A stretch of DNA of 64,000 bases from contig CM036223.1 of assembly GCA_020631735.1 (NCBI GenBank), forward strand, positions 12,153,356 to 12,217,355, written 5' to 3'. This stretch comes from Saccharum officinarum (lineage: Eukaryota; Streptophyta; Magnoliopsida; Poales; Poaceae). Positions 26,401 to 38,569 of the stretch are shown piece after piece. The translations under genes and the position numbers were made by a program. The notes beneath the pieces are model-generated. The model did not search any database. It saw nothing but the letters and a program-made list of their open reading frames with translations, and was not told the DNA's origin. The stretch's first letter is position 1. Each line of letters opens with the position of its first letter.

Positions 26401-27446
26401 ATCACTAATTTTGGACTTCTAAAACTCAAGATATGGCTCTGGTCAAGTTTATAAGCATTTTAGAGCATTTTTAAAGCTTAAATAAAGACATCAAAAAACT
26501 TCTACAAACATCTAACATTTTATGACTCTACTGCATAGATCTATTCTCAAGTTTCCAAAAAGTCCACTTTTGCTATTTTTTGGAATTACCTAGCATGAAG
26601 ATATGATTTTTAGAAGATTTACATAAATCTGAATTTCAAAAAACAAGGATTTAGAACAACCCACTAATTTGCTAGCTCCACCCGAAATACATACCAGACA
26701 ACCGCTTTCTTAAACCGACAAGTGGGACCCGCTGTCATTCCGGACCCGCTCGTCAGTCAACCACACAGAGAGAGAGACAGAGAGGAGGGACGCCCGGTCT
26801 TCATCCCCGGCGAACAGAGGAGCTCGTCGGAGCTCGCTGCTGTCCGGCCGAGGAGGCCACCCGTAGCCGCGGAAATGGCGGTAGAGCAAGAGGAGGCCGA
26901 CGCGCACCCGTGGGTGGCCACGGCTCGGCTCGAGGGGGTTCGAGGTGGCCCAGCCACGTGCCGCGGCGGCCATGGCTCGGGGCGTCTCCGGCGGCAGGTG
27001 TGCCCCGGCGACGGTTGGGGACAGGGAAGAGGTGCGCCGGGCGCTGTGTGGAGGGTGGTGAGGGTGTTGAATGCGCTCTAGCTCGGGCTGGGGGGGGCAT
27101 GTGGTGGAGGGTCGATCGGTGGCCATGGAGCTCGGCCGTCGTCCATTGGCTGCTCCGGTGGCCGCGCTCGTACTGCGAGCGAGGAGAGGCCGAGATGGTG
27201 CACAGTGGTGTAGCAGGAGAGGCGGGAGGCGGTGCTGCGTGCTGGAGGATGCCAGGGAGCTTCGGAGATGGAGGGACGACGGTGGCGGCTCGGAGCTCCA
27301 TGGGCGGCCATGTCGGGTTTCCATGGCTGCTCCCACTCTCTGGAGCGTTTGAGCGCGAGGAAGAAGCGACTGTGGGCAGCGAACGGCGTCCACATCAATG
27401 CAAGGAGGAGCAGGGCACGCGTCCAGGAAGGTAGGGGCGTGAGCAA
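23462..27446 (-). mobile_element. D-type LTR segment at the left edge of the element C locus
   Basis: Starts TGTAACAGAACCG and follows the B/C LTR for about 1.7 kb, with clearly more substitutions than B and C show between themselves. At about 25170 it switches to the more divergent D-type body, near-identical to 1-1856. It runs into a GC-rich block and ends at the N gap. It covers the equivalent of LTR positions 1-3950, but the sequence after the gap restarts about 2.1 kb back in LTR coordinates. It therefore cannot simply be continuous with 27547-30815. It is either a separate LTR or a misjoin. Indels increase towards the gap, suggesting lower base quality. Confidence 0.7.
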
Positions 27447-27546
27447 NNNNNNNNNNNNNNNNNNNNNNNNNNNNNNNNNNNNNNNNNNNNNNNNNNNNNN
27501 NNNNNNNNNNNNNNNNNNNNNNNNNNNNNNNNNNNNNNNNNNNNNN
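27447..27546. other. Assembly gap, 100 N
   Basis: Exactly 100 N, the usual placeholder for a gap of unknown size. Sequence on the two sides is not collinear in LTR coordinates, so a substantial stretch may be missing or the order may be wrong. Confidence 0.99.
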
Positions 27547-30500
27547 ATCATAACATAGAAGATTGCAAATACATCAATCAAGACACAAGTCTTATAAGAT
27601 CCTAGGTACCAAACCAAGTACCAACAAATATAGGTGTCACACTTCAATACACAAGCATGGCAAAGTTAATCAAAGCACTAGAACTAGAAATTGCTACCTT
27701 CTGGACATCAGACCAACAGCTGAGTAATTTTAATCATAACTGAGAGATCTACAACTCTAAATGACTTGCAAGAAGACATTATGGAAAGCTTATGAAATTT
27801 ATCTAAATTCCATTTATAAACATCACAGCATGATTCCAAAGTTTAACATGTCGAATTTACACAAATACCGAAACTGGTCTAACAAGACAGAGAGCAAGCA
27901 ATTCTATAACCTAACTTTAAACAGCTGTAGTTTCTAAACCATATGGCCAAATGCCCCAAATTTTAACAGCAGCTAGATATATAAATTATCTACAACTTTT
28001 GTATAAACAAGTTTCACAATAGAGCACATTATCATGAAGAAACTTTGCTAAGTTCCCAGATCTGTCCAGAAACCATATCGGCAAGAAAATAATTATTAAC
28101 TTATGCTGCAAGTACATAATTAGGTAAAACCAACTTTACCAATATTTCATATATTGACTAATGAACACCAAAACATAGTGTCAATTACTAAATAAATTTT
28201 TAATACATTTCTTAATTTATTTAGATAAATAGGTGGAATTATGAACACCTAACAAAAGTGCACAATTAAATTCTAGCAAAATTACAGTGGTCTAATAATG
28301 CTCTCAAAAGTCTACTGTACAAATTTTCAAGCCATTTAGATAAGTATATCAACCTCTATGAAAAAGACAAATCACTATTGAAATAAAATCATGTGGGAAC
28401 AGGTAAAACCTAAAACTCAATATTTTCTGTGAATTACATGGCCATAGAATGAACAAAATGATAGAGAACATCATACTAAGGTAATGGAACAACATTTTCT
28501 ATTTTATCATTTATATATTATTTATAAGCTATTTATCAAGCTATAAACAAGTTAAATCAATAACTTGAGCATACAGTAAGCAATGACCATGAAATTTATA
28601 CCACAGTACATCCATAGCATAACAAGCCTACCCTAAAAATTCACATCAATTGGAGCAGCACAACTCAAGATATAAAAAATACACAAGCAATATAATGTAA
28701 TTTCTTATTTATCAAGGTCCATCAAAACCCTAAGAAAATAGTGAACAAATAGTGTGTTTAATATTTTACTAGCAAGTACATGTCATCACAAAATTAACAA
28801 AATAAGAATCACTATTTTTGGATGTCTAAAACTCCAGATCTTGCTCTGGTTAGGTTTAAAGGCATTTCTAGAGCATTTTTAAAACATAAATAAAGACATC
28901 AGAAAACATCTACAAACATGTAACCTTTATGACTCTATTACATAGATCTCTTCTCAAGGTTTCCAAAAAGTCCACTTTGCTATTTTTTGGAGTCTCCTAG
29001 TATGAGATATGAATATTTGAAGATTTACATGAAATTTGAATTTCAAAATCGGAATTACTCAAACCCTAATGAAATCGCTAGGCGCACCCGAACATGTACC
29101 CCATCCCTGCCATTCATAAAGCTAACTCACGGGACCCGCTGGACCACTGGGCCCACTTGTCACCCACACCAAGAAATAGAGAAGAGGTACCAGCTTCCTC
29201 TTCCTTCGGTGAAAGCAGAGAAGGAGGGGGTGACCGCCGGAGCTACCGGTCGGCTCAACCATCGAGGAGCTCGCCGGTGTTCAGGGCCGGACCACTCGGT
29301 AGGGAGAGGCCCATGATGACGGCGCACCTCTCATCGAGCACGCCATGCCCAGAGATGACCTGCTAGCCTTCCCCCTCCCCCAGCTGCGGCACAGCGGCCG
29401 ATGGCGCTTGCGGCACCAGCGACGGCGAGGCACCGGCGGCGAGGAAAAACGAGCACCCGGTGGAGGAGAGAGAAGCAAGCCTAGCGGGGCTTTAGGTGAG
29501 GCACAGGAGAGTTTGAGTGGGGGTGAACGGTGGTGGATAGAGAGCTTGGCCACCGGTAATGGCTGGCCGCGGCGGCGAGCTTCGGAAGCTCGGGCTGAGC
29601 GCGCGAGAAGTAGAGGAGAGGGACTAGGGGGAGCAGCGATGGGCAAGAAGAAGGAATGAGGGCACACCTAGGCACGCCCTATCGTCATAGACGCGGACAG
29701 AGGAGGTGGAGAGGTCGACAATGGCGAGGTGTACTCGGTGCATGGACGCCACGTCCATCCCTTAGGGGACATCTGTCGAGCACGTGGCGGGCTTCGGTGA
29801 GGCCATATTGTGACGCCGTTTTGGGCTAGCTACGGGCCGAACTGGATCATGGGCCCAAAACAAAGTCTGATCTACAGATAATACTCTCCAACTTTGATGA
29901 AGGTAGCTCGGCCTGTAGAGCAATAGATCAGCGGGTAATTAGTCCCCAATATGGCAATGTCAACGTTTTGAAAATGGTCACGGAAACTCGCCTTCGGAGG
30001 TCAAAACTCGGTCAAACTCAGTGCAACTTTTTGCATGCTCTTCTCCATAATATAACCTTCAACTTTTATTTTTGGACCAACTCAAGTTGCTTAACAAATT
30101 TTGGAGAACGCGGAATGCCAATGTCGAAGACACTGAAATCAGAGCTTTAAAATTGTTAAGTGTTGGAAACAGTCCCAAATCTGACTTGTGGGCCCTTTTT
30201 TATCATGGTCCACACATTTTCATGACTTGACTCTTAAACAAAGTTTGTTCCTTATAAAATTCTCTACAACTTTATAAAAGGGTGCATAGTCATGCAAAGC
30301 TTCTATGTCACACTTTTGAAATGGTCAAACAAAAGTGTTCTAGGGTCCATACACGGTCAACCATCACTTAGAAGCACATTTAGGCAAAATGATCAACATG
30401 AACATTGTTCCATTAAGTGCCCTAAGTATAGTTAAGGTGTTGTAGAGTTCATATAGAGTAATTTGGACAATTTGCAAGGTTTGGTTGATGATCTATAGTT

Positions 30501-30815
30501 CCATTAACTTAATGGGACAGATTCCAATAGGAATGGAACTTATCATTTCATGTGACTTTTTGATTCCAAACTTTACGAAACTTTTCCAGGGATCAATATA
30601 GATAGTTATTGATGTGAGACATTTGAATATACTTTGATAACAAACCCAAGCATATATCTTTTAATTGAGCCTATATGTAAGCAAGGGTGCAACATCTAAG
30701 TTTCGATTAGGGTTTACTTCCATAGGTTTGACTTGGCATTGTCATCTCCACTTAATCTGTCATGTTTAAGCTCAAACCCACTACTTAGTGAATGATAAAC
30801 ACCTGGGGTGTTACA
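27547..30815 (-). mobile_element. Partial 3' LTR of element C (LTR2b)
   Basis: Matches 3676-6944 of LTR1 and the corresponding part of 50609-55697, ending GGGGTGTTACA next to a PPT. Only the 5' part of the LTR (in element orientation) is present. From 27547 to about 28980 it differs from its relatives mainly by single-base insertions and deletions, for example in runs of T or A. After that the differences are ordinary substitutions, which points to unpolished sequence next to the gap. Its starting point complements the breakpoint of 12071-13909. Confidence 0.82.
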
Positions 30816-30816
30816 G

Positions 30817-30829
30817 CCCTCCCCCCTTA
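30817..30829 (-). other. Polypurine tract of element C
   Basis: Minus-strand purine run immediately preceding the TG of the 3' LTR, identical to the tract of element B. Confidence 0.8.
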
Positions 30830-33800
30830 AAAGAATCGCGTCCCGAGATTCGGAATGGAAGACCTTTTAAGGAAGAGAGGCACGTTATCTAGTTTCCAAA
30901 AGTAGCGATAGCGTTATGCTACTTAGCTTCAAACATCAGCGAACAATTTGGCCAAGGAACTTTCTGATACTTACTCTTCATGGTAAAATTTGTCTGAAGA
31001 ATTCCCTTCATTGACTTCCATGAAGCATTGTTACTTTGGGAGGAATCCCAGATAGCACATTATTGCATTCTCAATGTACGGAGATCATTTGGTCCATGAG
31101 TGACCACTCACAAGCATTTGATTCTTTATTGAACATAACATGGTCCGTATGAACTTTACACTAGACCGAACTCTTCAGAAGTATACTCGTCGAAATGACT
31201 CTATGTTCACAAGGTTTGAAAAGTAGCCCTCTACCAGAATGGCTTGAGCGCAACCTTCCAAATGGGGTGAGATCATAGATGACAAACATCCTCTGAGGTT
31301 ATAGGATACTGATTAACCAATAGACATGGTCTATGTTGGTCGTAAATGTTCAATCCTTCTGATATCAACTAAAGAAAAACTACTTAAGGTTCCATGTGTG
31401 CAGTTCTCTTTCTCTGATGACAACACTGTATTATCTAAGTCTGTCAAGGGATTAGTACATATGATAACTGACTCAGTTGGCTCCGTATTTCTGCCAAATG
31501 TTACCTAAGAAGATTCTCTTATCGAATTGCAACAGTTATCCGGGTGGATTCAGATGCAAGCTCTTGGTAAAAACATGTATAAGGTACCAAAGTATGTCAT
31601 CATGGGAAAATAATTCCTAAAGAAAGATGTAACGAGGCCTTAAAGACAACAAAAGTTGTAATTATTCACTTAACCGCGGGGAGTAGTCTACCACCAAGTG
31701 ATTGAGTAAAAATTTTCCTTAGTGACTTAGTTATATTGTAAGTTGAGTTGACTTGCAGCATAACAACTTTGTCAGGCCAACTTTCACCTTAGGCTTTCTC
31801 CTTTTGGATCAAATAGTAACTCTAAGATGGGAAATCTGTTGTTTAACACTTTTCAAATTGCTTTTGATTCACGATGGTATAAATTGATTGGTAGAAACCA
31901 AGGCTGCTCGTACATTGGGGATACGAGAAAGCAAAAACAAGTGAAAGAGTGTAAACAAGTATCTATGGGACCTCAAAAGGGCCATCCAACAGCAGATCTC
32001 GACTATAAATTTTCATACCAATCCGAGGATGCACACGCTTTGAACTTGCGGGTTACTTTTGTAGGGCAAAACACATACTCTGCCTGGAGAACATTCCTAC
32101 AAGGGTAAGGAACCGCTTTCGAATATTCCTTGACACTTCATCCAATCAAGTTATGGACAAACCATTTGTGGCACCTATGGGCATAGGGATACAGATTGGA
32201 CTAGGGCATACTTTCTCTAATTCTTTACTTTAGCGGATAGAACACCTTGCACTATCTGTGTGATTGTCCAAGATGGAATTTACTTGATCTCCATGGCTCT
32301 GAAAGATAGAGTATCACTCAAGTTGTGGCTATTGCTCTGTAAGACATAGCCTTCATAGCTAGCCTTCATAGCTACCAAAGAGTCGTTACCTAGCTAGAGA
32401 TTAACCTTCCTATTGGTAACTAATCAGTTGTCTCTCAACACTAAAAAGTTCCAAATCTTCACTCTTGACCACAACAACTGTGGTTGATGCAGAATAGATG
32501 GTTGCCATCGAAGTTGGCAAATACGAAGTTATTCTAGAGATGGTTGATTTCGATTGTATGGTCATTATGCACAATGCGACAATCGATTCTCATCCCACAG
32601 ATAACTTATCCAAAAGTAAGTGTTGTGTGTCCTTTTTATCCAACAGAGCTGAGATACGTGGCTCCCTAGATGCTGGTTGTCAATACTTGGGCAACTATGT
32701 AGAGTCACTTGACTACCACATATTGCAATCTGTTAAAGTTTATGTTGGTGACCTGTTCTTCAAAGGTTATCCTCTTAGCAACTTTAGGAGGAAGCTCCAC
32801 TACTTTCGGTCTAAGATATGGATCTTACAATACGATATGGAGAGATAACCAAGAAAAAAAAACACGAGAAAATAACACATCGTCTGTCGTTTCATAATGG
32901 ATCATGACAAGAAACCGTGATACCAACGCGTGCCAAGCAGCCAGCCATGTGTCTGCAGCCACAAGAGGCCCTTGGTTTCGTCGCGGCACCATCAGCGACT
33001 ACTCATAACACCATTACTAAACGCACAACGAAAGTGAAATTTCAAGTGGCACCAATGGGCTGTAAGAGCAAGCGCCATACAAGGAGGGACAACAAGCAAA
33101 GGTAGTCACAAGGTTTAGAATCAACACGAAAATGATCCGAAGATCAAAATATAGCACAAGAGAACATCACACAAATGCCAAGGATAACTGAGCAAGAGAC
33201 TCTTGCTTAAATTCTACGTACGACTTGCGTCCACCGAGGGGAGTACTAGATAAAAGATTAACAGGAGATTCATTCATGTTGGGCAACAACATGAGATCAA
33301 GACTGATAAACATCTCAAGACTTGAGAAGGTTGGGGATGTATTAAGAAAATTTTAAGGGTGAAAACCGACACGTAGTCATAGATTGAGTTGATAAGGTAG
33401 ATGCACGAATTTGCAAGCACACGATTTAGAGGCCATAGCAGAGATACATTGCGTCATACTAGCTAACCTTTGGGAGAGGTAACCGGAAGGTCCAGCATGG
33501 ATTTGGGTACGGTCTCCACAATTGGCAACGTACAAACCATGGTCAAGGGCTAGCATTGATAAAAGTTAACTTGGTTGGTCAATCGATAAAGGTCTTCACA
33601 AAAATAGTTGCAAAACACCCATGGCTTATGCAAACACATAGGAGAACTAAACTTTGGGCTTTTGGTCAAGCCAGGGTATGGATACAAACATTCAAGGGCT
33701 AACCACCAAGTCTACAGGCTCAGGCTCCTAAGAGAGAGAACCTGATTGCAGACAACACTAAGAGATCACTTCTCGTAACTCAAGTGTTGCCCTAAGATAA

Positions 33801-34538
33801 AGCTATTTGACACTCGTGTGCTCACCGAGGACAAACGAGGTGACAACTAGGGCACTACCTAGATAACAAGCATACATACACGCATCACCGTCAAGTAGAC
33901 AATTGAGAAAATTTAAACGAATGAGCTTAAGCAATCAATACAAGCACAAGGCTCACCCAAAATAAGCATTTATCTCAAGCATGAACTAACTACTAGTTTA
34001 GCTCAAAACAAACGCTAGCTAAGGTGACTAACTTAACATATACATAGAATCTAGACAGCAACACAGTAGTTACTTGTCTCAACCATGACTGAGGTTGTAG
34101 ACATCCCCTAAAGGTGATCCTAGACTTTCTAGAAAGCTTAGGAAGATGGCTACACTTTAGTTATTCATACCAACAGCTAATTCCTAGATTAACCTGACCA
34201 AAATTGCTAATGTTTCAGATCTGTACCAATATGGACAAAAAACTGACAAGAACTTTGAAAATGCATAACTGGAGTTCTAGAGACACAACAAGGCTGAGCC
34301 TTAACTTTATGTAAAGCTTATTAAGTTGTCTATAACTTTCTTATTATCATATTAAGATGATTCTATAGCTAACAAGGCCAGACAAGACAAAGAAGACATC
34401 TCTGCCCAGATTTGGACAGATTCTGTCATTCCACTTTACAAGCTCATAAGTAGAGATTTAGACCACCAAAATTAGTGCTATAGGACATTTTGGAAAGCTT
34501 AGAAAAAGTACTACACTTCCTCTAATATTTCCAAGGCA

Positions 34539-34543
34539 TGATT
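34539..34543. repeat. TGATT target-site duplication of element A, left copy
   Basis: TGATT precedes the TG of the 5' LTR and recurs at 49205-49209 after the CA of the 3' LTR. Element B carries the undisrupted site (single TGATT at 10667-10671), which confirms the duplication. Confidence 0.95.
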
Positions 34544-35029
34544 TGTAACACCCCTGGGTGTTAAGCATGCATTATCATTCAAAGCATAAGCATTCAACAT
34601 CATTGCATGATTAGCATTATTTGAATTGTAGCTCTTTCAAATTTAATTTGAAAAACAAATAAATGGGAACCCTAAGTTTGATATAAGTGTTAAAAAGTTG
34701 GTGAACTTTTGAGAAGTAGAAATTTTAAATAATCTAGAATAAATCAACTTGATTATTGGAGCAAAATTTTGAATTCAAGTCTTCCTCAAATTCTGTTTTA
34801 AAAATATTCTAAGTAAATGAGTTTTTGATTTTAAATTAGCTTTAAATCTCAAATTCAAAATCTATTGAGAATTTTGAAAAGTGCTCTATATGAAAGTTGT
34901 AGAGAATAAAATTTTGAACAACTTTTATTTTGGGCCAAATTTCTAAAAATCTCTTTTTCATCTCCAAATTCAATTTTGAAACAAAGAATTAAATCTGAAA
35001 ATATTTTTGTAAAAGAAAAATTGGATTTC

Positions 35030-35890
35030 GCTTTACTGGGCCGCAGCCTCACATCCCGGCCCATGGCCGAAGCCGGCCTGGCCCGCGCCCGCGTCGTCTC
35101 CCTCCCGCCCGCGCGCGCGCGCCCGCGCGTGGCGTCGTGGCGCCGCGGCAGCGTTCGGCCGCCGTGTGGCCGAACGGCGGCGACGTCGCGCGACACGCGC
35201 CCCTGTGGCCCCCGTAGCCCCGCGCTTACCTCCGCCCGGACTCGCCAGCTCCCGCTCCCTCACCGCACTCCGCTCCCGCTCGCTCTCGCGTGCTTCGCCA
35301 GCACCGCAGCACGCCGAGCCGCCGCCGCGCCATTGCCGCGCCTCACCTCGCCACCGCGGCTCCTCCGCCAAATTCCGCCCGCCCTAGCTTTCCCCTCCTC
35401 CTGACCGACCTCGTCGAGTCACTGAACGCGCACCTCGGCAAGGTAAGCGGCCGAATTGGCCGTCTTCTCCCCCGCCGGTGAGCCCGCCGCCGCGGCTCCC
35501 GTCAATCCCACCTTCCCGCCATCACATTTCCATTCTCCCCGTGCGCACCATGATCGCCTCCGCTCGCTGGAGCTCGTGCGCCCGTCCGTGACCTCCGCCA
35601 TGGCCTGCTCCGGCCTAGCGCCGGCAAGCCGCGCCACCGCCTCCGCCATGGCCGCTTCGGCCCGTGCTCCGCTCTTCCTCTCGCCTCGATAATCACCTCG
35701 TTGGGTTCGCGCGGTTGCGGGGAGTCGCCTGGTGCGGACCTCGTCGCCGGCGACCTCGCCGACGGCAAGATTTCCCCGGTCAGCGCCTTCCCCGGCTCGG
35801 CTCCGGCTGACCGGTGGGGTCAGCTGACCCGTGGGACCCATCTGTCTGTCTCTCGGTGGAAGTTGGGGGTGAAACCGCGGTGTGCACGTA
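35030..35890 (+). promoter_or_regulatory. GC-rich LTR block, candidate promoter-proximal leader with a strong splice donor
   Basis: An abrupt CpG-rich block within an AT-rich LTR, repeated at about 45715-46545 in the 3' LTR. Equivalent blocks lie in the B, C and D LTRs (about 5190-5800, 29060-29680, 53950-54560, 26700-27446). It contains ctcggcaagGTAAGCgg at about 35434-35450, a near-consensus plant 5' splice site. Its position in the 5' half of the LTR fits a transcription start and first exon. The transcription start itself cannot be read from the sequence. The many ORFs here in several frames are a by-product of GC content. Confidence 0.35.
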
Positions 35891-36912
35891 GCGTTTAAAG
35901 CCGGTTTTGATTTTCGGTTTTAAAGAAATTGATTTCCAGAAAATCTGAAAAAGGCTTCCAAAAATTGTATCTCGAGATTTATAGCTCCAAAAATCATGAA
36001 ACAAATTGTGAAATGTTCCTTTTGAATAGATCTACAGTTTAAAAATATCTCATGTGATTTTTGTGACACTCTACTGTGCAATTTTATTTAATTGTTATAT
36101 ATGCTGTTATCTTAGAAAAAGTGTAGTAAATAAAATAATAAAGGGAAAAATATGCTTCTTGTTACATTGGTCTTTATTAGTGATGTACTTTCTAGGAAAA
36201 ATACCAGTGAAGCATGTTCTGTGGAAAAATTTTGAAGTGTAGTTCAAATCTTTTAATTGGTAATATCTATTATTTTTACTATAGAGCAAAATTTGTATAC
36301 AACATACATCTGATAATTTTTGTAGTATGTTGGTTTACTGTTAGTAACCTAAGAAAATTGTGAAATCTGTTGTTTGACACTTTTTCTAGTATAAAATAAA
36401 TTCATGCTCACAATTAGGCTATAACTTGTTTATTTTGTACAGGCAGTTTTACTTGTGCAATTCTCATGAAAATTTAGTGGTAGGTTAATTAGGGTAAGAG
36501 TAGTCTACTGTAATTTTTGTAGATTTTTATCTACACCAGAGATAGGTGTTGTTGTGTAACCCTAGCTAAATAGGGAATAAAAGATTATTCTTTATGAGAA
36601 ATTGAGAGAAATAAAATATGTGTGGTGTATCTTTGAAGCATCATGATGCCTTGCTGATGTTATGAATGAGTTAGGTTGGTAGGCTTTGGTAGCTTAGGTT
36701 CACTTGTATGTGTAGATGGTAGGCTAACTAATAGAAGGATAAGGTGTATGTTTTAGGTCACATGTTCTTGGATGACGTTGACTACCTTGTAGAAAAAATA
36801 ATTATATTCAAACTGCTCATTCCATGTGCTCATCTGCATCTCATGTCATCAAAGCACTCCACCGCAATTCGATGCATTCTGTGCATGTTTTCTTATGCAC
36901 TTGCATCATACA

Positions 36913-37099
36913 GGATCGCAGGAGGAGTCGCAGGTAGCAGTACCGGAGGAGCAGGCTTGGACGGATCAGCAGGAACCCCAGGGATAGGAGGTGCCCGAGG
37001 AGGAAGAGTCAGGCGAGGAACTGCCAGAGTGCGTTGACCACCACCCTAGCTCGTTCGAAAAAGGCAAGCCCCAGAGCATTTTAAGTCTCCTAAATTTAT
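36913..37099 (+). other. Acidic LTR-borne reading frame, 5' LTR copy (interrupted)
   Basis: After a candidate acceptor (catacag) the frame reads a Glu/Gln/Pro-rich segment including VPEEEESGEELPECVDHH. Here a CAG has become TAG at 36985-36987. The 3' LTR copy (47573-47749) is open. It could be a remnant of a captured exon or chance coding bias; no known domain is recognised. Confidence 0.3.
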
Positions 37100-38557
37100 A
37101 AAAAGTTATTCCTTATTACATGAGTTATAGTTATATATTGTTGCACTAAGTTATAGGAGTTGAGTGAAACCGTTGTTGCATTATTACCTTGGCCACCGGA
37201 TTATCTTTTACCCTGTTAGGTCAGGATCGAGTAAATTGCTTAGCCATGCTTAGACCGGTAGAAGTCGGGTGATTTCCTGTCACCTGCGAGTTATAGGTGG
37301 ATACCAGGTTATGGTTAGCTGTAATTGTGATCATGAAAAGTAACCAAGTGTTGATGGATAAACGGAGACCGGGCGGAGTCTTATAGGGTTTTGGACTATA
37401 GTGATTCCGTCTGTGTCAGTTAAGGACCGATCGTTGCTCGTCCCTCTTGTCATGTTGAACGCATGCCTCACATTTAGCTGGCCGAATAAAGTACCTTTCG
37501 ACCGCGAAGCTAGTGACACTTTTTGAGCCGGGATAAACTCGGGTTGGCAGACTGGTGTGGAAGGGGGGTAACGGGGACGCGAAGAGTGAGCCCAAGGTGC
37601 GTCCTGGCAGTCGGGCGGTCCCTGGGTAGTGCGATCCATGATTGTTATCCCGCGGCTTCTCGGAAAGTGTCATTGGTGATCTACGCGACCCTGACGGGGG
37701 AAGCATGGTTTGTGTGAGGAATAAATCTCCAGCTGGATAGGAATTCGATTCGAATCGCCGTCGCTCCCGGTTAGTGAGCACTTGACTCGAGCTATGGCAT
37801 CGTAGTTTTAATGATGGAACACGGATGGTTATGGGGATAATGTTGGAAAGGCCAAACCTGAGATGGTAATCTTTGATGTTAATGGTTAATCAAGTGTTTG
37901 TTTTAGTCATAGGTGCTCATTTAGCATGAATAGGTTGTCCTAAAAATGATGCTAAAGACACTTATCCTTAGTCATTCATAACAACTTGTGCTTTTCGCAA
38001 AGGAGTCAAGCCAATCCACTATGTAAAGCCTTGCATGCTCCTTGGTGTCATGTTATTTCTGGTTTATGACGGGTAAGTCTAGCTGAGTACATTCTCGTAC
38101 TCAGGGCGTTGTTCCCATTGTTGTTGCAGATGGTCAGATGTACTACGGGTACTGCTCCAACTGTCTGTATCCGGCGATGGGTGACAACTAGGACCTTGGG
38201 CAAGGGTCTTTCTGTTTGTCTTATCTACTGCTTTTGTGGACCATGACTATCGACTGGCACTGTAACTGAACTAAGTGTGTGTGCGTAAAATTATTTGCTT
38301 CCGCTACTTTATGTTGAACTATGTTGTAATAACTTTTATTTCCGAACTCCGATGTATCTTACCTTTATGATCAGATTTATGTATCGTGTGAATTGTGGCT
38401 GCTAAATCAGTACGATCTTGGTTGTATGTTAGTGGTTTTGAAATCCTTCGTGATTTCACGGAATCTCGGGTTATACGGGCTTAAGTTTGTTAAATTAACC
38501 GCCTCGGTGGAAGATTTTCTTACTTAATTTCGTATAATTACGTTGATCCGTTACAGC

Positions 38558-38569
38558 TGGCATCGGAGC
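38558..38569 (+). other. Primer-binding site of element A
   Basis: TGGCATCGGAGC, two bases after the LTR end, matches 10 of 12 positions of the plant initiator-Met tRNA complement. It fixes the 5' LTR boundary. Confidence 0.85.

Larger units (their letters stand above)
30816..34543 (-). mobile_element. Element C internal region, left part (PPT side), non-coding
   Basis: Nearly identical to 6945-10671 of element B, including the vestigial PNLGTRFF-stop next to the PPT. It ends with the TGATT target duplicated by insertion of element A. No retroviral protein motif is visible. Small plus-strand ORFs (31827-32108, 32498-32848) mirror those of B and are not recognisable. Confidence 0.82.
34544..38555 (+). 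mobile_element. 5' LTR of element A, 4012 bp
   Basis: Runs from TGTAACACCCCTGGG to GATCCGTTACA. It has an AT-rich first 490 bp, a very GC-rich block at about 35030-35890, an AT-rich middle, and a 3' third (about 37200-38555). The 3' third is homologous in reverse to the B/C LTR, for example the gattcgaatcg block near 37747 and the tagctgagtac block near 38073. It carries a 29-bp hairpin-containing segment (35150-35178) absent from the 3' LTR. A TAG at 36985-36987 breaks the acidic frame that is open in the 3' LTR. Confidence 0.93.

Noticed and set aside
27078..27647. ORFs spanning the N gap
   Set aside because: They run through 100 N and through indel-rich, unpolished sequence, so they have no meaning.
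35030..35890. Proline/arginine-rich ORFs in the GC-rich block of the element A LTRs
   Set aside because: Open in many frames on both strands as a result of GC content; they differ between the two LTRs by indels and have no known domain.
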